Under the pieces are notes generated by a model, which was given only the letters and a program-made list of their open reading frames with translations, was not told where the DNA came from and ran no database searches. DNA of 54,599 nt from Flavobacteriales bacterium (GTDB lineage: Bacteria > Bacteroidota > Bacteroidia > Flavobacteriales_F > PHOS-HE28): contig JAHDVX010000002.1 of the NCBI GenBank assembly GCA_023382455.1, positions 201,986 to 256,584 on the forward strand. The letters run 5' to 3'. Each line of letters starts with the position of its first letter. Within the stretch, counting starts at the first letter, position 1. The position numbers and the translations under genes are program-made. Below, in pieces: positions 49,307 to 54,599 of the stretch.

Positions 49307-51922
49307 TCAGCCTTCGACAGTCCTTGGCACCGGCACACCTAGACGATCAGCCAGGTTGATAAGGTGGTAGTTGGTGGGTTCCATTGAAAGCCCGCGCTTC
49401 ACATACTCGCGTGCGTCTGAATCATTCTGCAAATGGATTGCTAACCAAGCCATTCGTGAGAGGTCATCCGGGTCCGCTTCTGCTACTCGGGCAGCCATAG
49501 CACCAGCCAGCCGTTCAACATAGTCGCGTTTCAGCTCGCGGTCAAGGTCTACACTCTGTTGTTTCAAATACAGGTTGAACCGATTAGCAGTACTCGAAAC
49601 ATCGCTGAATGGGACACTGCTGATTTGCGATCGATTGATAAGGGCATGAACCTCGCCTAAGAGGTCCTTTGTTTGATAGCACGCTTCAGCCAAGATCCAC
49701 CATGCGAGAGCTGCATCCCGCTCCGGTGGCCCATTCTCGAGGAAGCGGTTCAATTCATCCTTGGCCCTTGCGTAGCCATCAGACGTACGTTGTTCCATGT
49801 GCCATCTGGCAAGCAACAACCAGCCTGGATTGTACGCGCGGCATACCGCTTCGAGAACCGGGGCATAGGTATCAAAGCTCCCACCCTTGTCGATCTTTTT
49901 CGAGATGTTCTTCAAGAACTGCTCTAATCGGGTCGCAAGCGCAAGGTGCACATCGCCTCGTTGACTTGCACCAAGCATTTGTAGGATTTCCACATCTCTT
50001 TCTATCGAGGACTTTGCCGGATGGATGTTCAACTTCTTTCGGCCGAATGTGCTTGCAACGAGTGGAAGGCTGATGAACTCTTGGTCGTCAACTTGAGCCC
50101 GATGCGCCTCAGCCATTGAGTACCGAATCAACAGGTCCACTCCATTCTCAACCTCGGTGCGCTCGTTGGTCGCTTGAATGAGTACTGCTTGAAGAACGAG
50201 CCTCGGCACAGGGGAGTTCCAACCACAGAGGGTTAAGAAGGCCCTTTGAGCACAGGGGGTCAGACTTGAGTAGGTTCGTTCAAACAATGCTGTGAGAATA
50301 TCATCTGTCCCAGCAACGAGCTGAGGAATGTTGGCGGCACGGTTCAGCTTAGCAACCTCGCCCAGGAGCACCTTGATCACGTAGGGGTGACCCTCTGACT
50401 GCCGAATCAAATCAGTCACATAGCTCTCTGTAAGGAGGTGTTCAACGCCCAGCGATTGAGCTGTTCTCTGAATCAACTGACGGGTTTCCGCTTCCTCCAT
50501 ACCCTTGACTTCTACCCAATAGTCGCCTTTGAAATCGTGCAGACGCGTTGTGATAAGAATCTTGTTTGGTGGCCGAACGAAGGCATCGATCCACGTGAAT
50601 ACTTCGACTGGGTTCTGTGTTGTTTCGAAGTTGTCGAAAATGAAGAGACATGGCCCTAGATCACACTTCTCCAATTGACCCTCGAAATACGGCCTTGCCT
50701 TGATTGTCTTGTACTGGTCTTGGGAAAGGACCAAGGACGCGTAGAGCTTGGACATATCGTCGGGTCCGACAACTACTGGACGCACAGGCTTGGCGCCGTG
50801 CTGTTGAAGGTCAATATCCCGCGCACTAAGCCAAACAATTGCCGTGTACTTCTCCAGATCAAACAACTCGTGAATCACCTTGAGAGCCAGTGAAGTCTTG
50901 CCTATTCCGCCGCGGCCATGTAGCGTCACGATAAGGCGGCGGTCGTCTAGCAGCAGGTCTCGTAGCTGCTTCTCAAGCGCGGGGCGGATTACATAATCCT
51001 TTATGACCTCAGGTGCATTCGAAAATGTACTTCCTCGAGCGCGGAGCTCGCCGTAGCCGTCAGTCTCACTTCCAGGCAATACGCCAGGTGGAGTAAGGAA
51101 TTCGCTCGAATCCCCGGTGGCCTTGTTATCTGTGTAGTAGGAAAGAAGTTCGTAGCTCTTCGTCGTGAAACCTCCATTCGCAAAGAAGAAGTCAATCAAC
51201 TCTGCGTCAGAATGCATAAGGTTGATTCTCCTAGGTCCGGCCATATCAATGTACACACCATCTGGCAACGAGAAGTCTCTGCTTGTACGAAGCTTCGCGA
51301 ACGGAGCGTCATCACCAGCAATCGCGGATACCCTGTATTTACCGTTGATATTTCGATGCAAGTAGACCCATGGGCAATTGAACAAACTAAAGTTGGCGTA
51401 CACGAGGTCGATACTTCGCTTCAATAGGTTGGCACCGACGCCACACATGGATGGCTTAGGCGCGCCATGTGCCTTCGTCTTGTTTCTGAGTGTCGCGAAC
51501 AAACGGAACCACCTTTTCATATCCGACTTGACCGGTAGCTCTTCTGCTTCTATGCCAAAATGGTCCAGTGCATCCTTCAGTGCTTTGGACGCATCATGTT
51601 GCCACTCACCAGCTTTGCAAGTGCGGGTCAATTCCACCTTCACTTCGCCGGCGTTGACAAGAAGGAACTGTGAAGCTGAGCCAGTCAGTGCGTCTTCTAT
51701 CACCTGTGACCACTCGCCGATACCAGATGCACGCACCAATTGGTGCTCCAGCCGATATCGATGTCGATCCTTGTCATTTCCGATCGAGGCCACAACCGAG
51801 AGCACCATTGTCTTCGCCAATGCTTCAGCTGCGCCTAAGAGCGCAAAGAAGTACGTGAAATCGGAGTCAGCCTTGGACTGTTCTGCACGCTGCAGGACTT
51901 GCTCGATTGCTTTATGCGCCAT
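49307..51922 (-). CDS. HEPN-like/NB-ARC STAND ATPase inside the restriction operon
   Basis: The product is 871 residues. Residues 1-180 are helical and contain LRNKTKAHGAP (Arg 146, His 152), which fits the R-x4-6-H ribonuclease motif of HEPN domains. Residues about 310-560 are an NB-ARC/STAND ATPase: TLHGRGGIGKTSLALKVI (P-loop Lys 342), FIFDNFE (Walker B, about 427-433), ILITTR (sensor Arg 460), then SEGHPYVIKVLLGEVAKL. The C-terminal third is helical and TPR-like (LARWHMEQRTSDGYARAKDELNRFLE, AREYVKRGLSMEP). STAND proteins with effector, ATPase and repeat sensor parts are often antiphage sensors; here a sensed target would release an RNase. It sits 10 bases after hsdS and two before hsdR, and is AT-richer than hsdR and hsdM. 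The HEPN call is by motif only. Confidence 0.8.
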   Translation of the reverse strand: MAHKAIEQVLQRAEQSKADSDFTYFFALLGAAEALAKTMVLSVVASIGNDKDRHRYRLEHQLVRASGIGEWSQVIEDALTGSASQFLLVNAGEVKVELTRTCKAGEWQHDASKALKDALDHFGIEAEELPVKSDMKRWFRLFATLRNKTKAHGAPKPSMCGVGANLLKRSIDLVYANFSLFNCPWVYLHRNINGKYRVSAIAGDDAPFAKLRTSRDFSLPDGVYIDMAGPRRINLMHSDAELIDFFFANGGFTTKSYELLSYYTDNKATGDSSEFLTPPGVLPGSETDGYGELRARGSTFSNAPEVIKDYVIRPALEKQLRDLLLDDRRLIVTLHGRGGIGKTSLALKVIHELFDLEKYTAIVWLSARDIDLQQHGAKPVRPVVVGPDDMSKLYASLVLSQDQYKTIKARPYFEGQLEKCDLGPCLFIFDNFETTQNPVEVFTWIDAFVRPPNKILITTRLHDFKGDYWVEVKGMEEAETRQLIQRTAQSLGVEHLLTESYVTDLIRQSEGHPYVIKVLLGEVAKLNRAANIPQLVAGTDDILTALFERTYSSLTPCAQRAFLTLCGWNSPVPRLVLQAVLIQATNERTEVENGVDLLIRYSMAEAHRAQVDDQEFISLPLVASTFGRKKLNIHPAKSSIERDVEILQMLGASQRGDVHLALATRLEQFLKNISKKIDKGGSFDTYAPVLEAVCRAYNPGWLLLARWHMEQRTSDGYARAKDELNRFLENGPPERDAALAWWILAEACYQTKDLLGEVHALINRSQISSVPFSDVSSTANRFNLYLKQQSVDLDRELKRDYVERLAGAMAARVAEADPDDLSRMAWLAIHLQNDSDAREYVKRGLSMEPTNYHLINLADRLGVPVPRTVEG

Positions 51923-51932
51923 GACTTTTCAT

Positions 51933-53042
51933 TCAATCAATGTTCACCCTCACCTTCCCCGTCATCAGCTCATGAAGCAGGGTGCGGAAGAGGTCACGGA
52001 GTGCGTTGCGTTTGAGTTCAGCAACATGAATGCGGTTCTCAACTGCCTTTAGTGCGGTAGCTATCTCATCCTGTTCCTTGCGAGTCGGCAATCCGAACTT
52101 CACTTTGCCTATGATGCCCTGAGTGATCAGCGGCTGCCCCATCTTGTTGCTGTACTGATTGAGGTCCAGATGGTCGAGATGCTCACGGAGGTACTCGTAG
52201 TTGGGCTTCAACTTGTCCTCCTTCACGTAGAGGGCATTATCCGTGATCCATGCCTTCGGTTCTGTAAGGTGAGCACAACCACAGTATTCTCCCACTCGCC
52301 CGAGTATGAGTGTCGTATGGTCCAAGAGAAGCTCTGCGGTGTAGCCCATTATGCCGTTTCCTCCATAAACAGGTATCGGGCGCTCACCACTTCGCGTTAG
52401 CGTCGTGTCCTTCGGCTTGGGCTTGCCACTGGTGAACTTAAATACATCACCGAGTTCCACCACCTCCCAACTCTCCGGCACCCTCCCGATCTCCGTTTCC
52501 TTGAGCGCTTCGCCGCGCAGCCCTTCGGTGAAGAGCTTCTGCATCAGGGCCTGCTTCAGCTCGGTGGTGGTGCGGATCAGGCGCTCCTGCTGCGCGATGG
52601 CCTCCTGCACCGTGCTGAGCACCTGGGCGATGCGCTGCTGTTCGGGGAGCGGGGGCTTTGGAATGGAGCGTTCCCGCAGGATCTTGAAGTGCCGATTATA
52701 TCCTCGGTTCGGGATGTCCAAGGCCAGCATGGCGAAGTAGAAGTACCTCGCATCGAATTGCTCAGGGTCCGGCTTCAACACCTTCGTGCCATCTGCACCC
52801 AACACGAAAGGGAAGTCTACATACTTGAAGGCACGGGTATGGTCACCGAAAATGATCACCGGCAACGCGAAGTCGATCACGCGTGAAGGATCGTCGCAGT
52901 ACCCGGCGATGAAGGATTGCCCTTGGTCGATCACCGGATAAGCACCCGAAGGCGCAATGTCCTGTGCCAGCACTTGGTGCTGTTTTCCAACGCTCGTATC
53001 AAGGAGCGCATCCGGGACCGCTATTTCTTCCCAAGTGCTCAC
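51933..53042 (-). CDS. hsdS: Type I restriction specificity subunit
   Basis: The product is 369 residues from GTG 53042, overlapping the hsdM stop by four bases. Two target-recognition domains (about 1-135 and 195-330) each end in a conserved helical spacer: IPKPPLPEQQRIAQVLSTVQEAIAQQERLI and FGLPTRKEQDEIATALKAVENRIHVAEL. These set the spacing between the two half-sites. The first TRD contains IDQGQSFIAGY and the second PVYGGNGIMGYT. HsdS directs the HsdM2 methylase and HsdR to an asymmetric bipartite site; the site cannot be read from the sequence. Confidence 0.92.
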   Translation of the reverse strand: MSTWEEIAVPDALLDTSVGKQHQVLAQDIAPSGAYPVIDQGQSFIAGYCDDPSRVIDFALPVIIFGDHTRAFKYVDFPFVLGADGTKVLKPDPEQFDARYFYFAMLALDIPNRGYNRHFKILRERSIPKPPLPEQQRIAQVLSTVQEAIAQQERLIRTTTELKQALMQKLFTEGLRGEALKETEIGRVPESWEVVELGDVFKFTSGKPKPKDTTLTRSGERPIPVYGGNGIMGYTAELLLDHTTLILGRVGEYCGCAHLTEPKAWITDNALYVKEDKLKPNYEYLREHLDHLDLNQYSNKMGQPLITQGIIGKVKFGLPTRKEQDEIATALKAVENRIHVAELKRNALRDLFRTLLHELMTGKVRVNID

Positions 53043-54599
53043 ACTCCCAACTCTTTGAGTATCCGCTTCAACTCCGCATCCGTCCGCTGCGCCTCGGCCT
53101 CAATGGCCTCCAGTTCCTGCACGATCTGCGGGATGGGGCGGTAGCTGGCGGCCTCGCCGGTGTGGATGTAGCGGCTGGGCGAGATGTTGTAGTCGTTCTT
53201 GGCCAGCTCGTCCACCGGTACGATGCGGCTGAGCTTCTCCACCTGCTGCCAGCCGAGCATCACCTCCGCAATGCGGTCGATGTGCGCGGGTGCGAGGAAG
53301 TTCTTGGGCTTGCCCTTCTCGAAGAGCTGGCCGGCGTTCACCAGCAGCACCTTGCCCTGGCGGGCGGTGGGCTTGGCCTTGCGTAGGAAGAGCACGATGC
53401 CCGGCGCGGTGGTGTTGTAGAAGAGGTTGTCGGGCAGGTAGAGCACGCTTTCCACCAGGTCGTTGTCCACGAAGTACTTGCGCACCTCGCGCTCCTTGCT
53501 GTTGCCATCGTTGCCACTGCCACGGCTGGCGGCGCCGGTATCCAGCACCACGGCGGCGCGGCCGGTGGGTTTGAGGCTGGCGAGGATGTGCTGCGCCCAG
53601 CCCCAGTCCGCACTGGCCTTGCCGGGGAAGCCCGCGCCGGTGGGGAAGCGGTCCAGCTCGTCGTTGGCATAGTCCGCCTCGGTGAACCAGTCCTGGTTCC
53701 ACATGGGGTTGGCCACCACGCGGTCAAAGGTCTTCAGCCGCCCCCGCTCGCGGAACTTGGGGTTCTTGAAGGTGTCGCCGATCTCGATCTGGCCCTGCAT
53801 GTCATGGATGATCATGTTCATGTTGGCCATGGCCCAGGTATCGGCCACGTACTCCTGACCATAAAGGCGGAGAGGAGCGTAGGAGGGCGGACCTCCCGGT
53901 CCGCCGGTGTTCAGTGGCGGACCGGGAGGTCCGCCTTCCTTCATCTGCGTTTCCAGCGCGATCTCGCACTTGATCAGCAGGCCGCCGCTGCCGCAGCAGG
54001 GGTCGTACACCTCCATGCCGGGTTCGCATTCCAGCACGCGGGCCATCACCTCGCCCACTTCGCCGGGGGTGTAGAACTCGCCGGCGCTCTGCCCGCCGCC
54101 CTCGGCGAACTTGCGGATGAGGTACTCGTAGCTCTTGCCGATGATGTCGGCCTCCACGTCCTTCAGCCCAAGGCGCTTGGTGCTGATGGCCTCGATGAGG
54201 TTGCTGAGGCGGTCGTCGGCCAGGTCGCGCTGGCCGTGCGTGGTGGCGTTGAAGTCCACGCGGTCGATGATGCCCTGCAGCAGCGGGTTGGCCTTGGCCA
54301 CTTCGCGCAGGTGGGTGGTGAGCTGCTCACCGATCTTGTCGCTGAGGGTGCGGACCACGCTCCACACGGGCTGCTCGGGGTCGGCGGGTTCCAGCGGCAG
54401 GTAAAAGCGCACGAGCTTCTTATCCGCCTTCACCAGCCGGAAGGCTTTTTCGCGCGAGCCCACCTCGGCGGCGATGCGGTCCAGCTCATCGTCGAACACG
54501 TCGCACAGGCGCTTGGTGAAGATGAGCGGCAGGATGTAGTCCTTGTACTTGGGGGCATCCTTGGCGCCCCGGATGGAGCAGGCGGCATCCCAGATCCAG
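53039..54599 (-). CDS. hsdM: Type I N6-adenine methyltransferase HsdM (5' end outside window)
   Basis: The frame is open to the right edge, and the residues there (WIWDAACSIRGAKDAPKYK) are a normal HsdM N-terminus, so the true start lies just beyond 54599; an internal GTG at 54499 is not the start. Motifs: GEFYTPGEVGEVMARVL, SAM loop DPCCGSGGLLIKCE, VVANPMWNQDW (motif IV; NPMW in place of NPPF), and a helical C-terminus. About 519 residues are visible. A REP hairpin pair (53886-53935) is translated in frame as GGPPGPPLNTGGPGGPPS between the SAM loop region and LRLYGQEYVADTWAMANMNM. It methylates adenine in the HsdS site and starts the operon. Confidence 0.93.
   Translation of the reverse strand, partial: WIWDAACSIRGAKDAPKYKDYILPLIFTKRLCDVFDDELDRIAAEVGSREKAFRLVKADKKLVRFYLPLEPADPEQPVWSVVRTLSDKIGEQLTTHLREVAKANPLLQGIIDRVDFNATTHGQRDLADDRLSNLIEAISTKRLGLKDVEADIIGKSYEYLIRKFAEGGGQSAGEFYTPGEVGEVMARVLECEPGMEVYDPCCGSGGLLIKCEIALETQMKEGGPPGPPLNTGGPGGPPSYAPLRLYGQEYVADTWAMANMNMIIHDMQGQIEIGDTFKNPKFRERGRLKTFDRVVANPMWNQDWFTEADYANDELDRFPTGAGFPGKASADWGWAQHILASLKPTGRAAVVLDTGAASRGSGNDGNSKEREVRKYFVDNDLVESVLYLPDNLFYNTTAPGIVLFLRKAKPTARQGKVLLVNAGQLFEKGKPKNFLAPAHIDRIAEVMLGWQQVEKLSRIVPVDELAKNDYNISPSRYIHTGEAASYRPIPQIVQELEAIEAEAQRTDAELKRILKELGV
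53886..53935. repeat. REP hairpin pair translated inside hsdM
   Basis: GGCGGACCTCCCGGTCCGCC (53886-53905), a 10-base spacer, and GGCGGACCGGGAGGTCCGCC (53916-53935). Both hairpins have perfect 8-bp stems and are identical to the units that bracket the RAYT 5.4 kb away. They sit in a loop between two conserved methylase blocks. Confidence 0.85.

Noticed and set aside
53039-54499. HsdM starting at the GTG at 54499
   Set aside because: The upstream codons to the window edge encode the conserved HsdM N-terminus, so the gene continues past the right end.

Overview
The window looks like chromosomal DNA of a GC-rich member of the Bacteroidota, probably Flavobacteriales-like. The evidence is type IX secretion (T9SS) C-terminal sorting domains, lineage-typical gene neighbours (DUF3822-rsmD-coaD, Nudix/pyrE/SRPBCC, tgt followed by an LptF/LptG permease, SMUG2 glycosylase, DUF2807, SCO protein), a TGT enzyme without zinc cysteines, and TAnnTTTG-like -7 promoter elements instead of sigma70 -10 boxes. 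No rRNA, tRNA or CRISPR array was seen.

Layout. 1-6.8 kb: two tandem minus-strand genes for large secreted proteins with a C25 (gingipain)-like domain and Cys/Asp-rich repeats; the first runs off the left edge. 7.1-17.6 kb: a two-gene hybrid NRPS/PKS assembly line (A-PCP-KS-AT-ACP-aminotransferase, then C-A-PCP-TE). 17.8-20.8 kb: a third, AT-richer C25-like secreted protein, a short remnant of a second NRPS thioesterase, and an Sfp-type phosphopantetheinyl transferase. 20.8-45.1 kb: mostly housekeeping genes in short, tightly overlapping operons (helicase; DUF3822-rsmD-coaD; Nudix against pyrE; ABC exporter; rsmG-sigma-GT2; tgt-lptF/G; epimerase-cysH; SMUG2-sigma-DUF2807; acyl-CoA ligase; DUF2490; SCO; DUF488; ABC-F). 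45.1-54.6 kb: a minus-strand type I restriction-modification island, in transcription order hsdM (partial), hsdS, a HEPN-like/NB-ARC STAND ATPase, hsdR, and a small YgjP-like metallopeptidase.

Most notable observations. (1) hsdR carries a complete REP-associated tyrosine transposase (RAYT) inserted in frame between its nuclease and helicase parts and bracketed by its own REP hairpins, so the repeats are translated as Gly/Pro-rich linkers and the whole is one 1290-codon frame. Further REP units are translated in frame elsewhere in hsdR and in hsdM. (2) Degenerate heptanucleotide arrays sit in four intergenic spacers, and one copy lies in frame in the PCP-KS linker of the NRPS/PKS. (3) The restriction operon holds a STAND ATPase with a HEPN-like R-x5-H motif, a likely second layer of phage defence. 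(4) The NRPS domain order predicts a beta-amino, possibly beta,gamma-diamino, acyl unit, and the cluster seems to have lost a second NRPS gene, of which only the thioesterase tail remains.

Limits: all assignments are by eye from sequence motifs. No alignment, HMM or database search was run.
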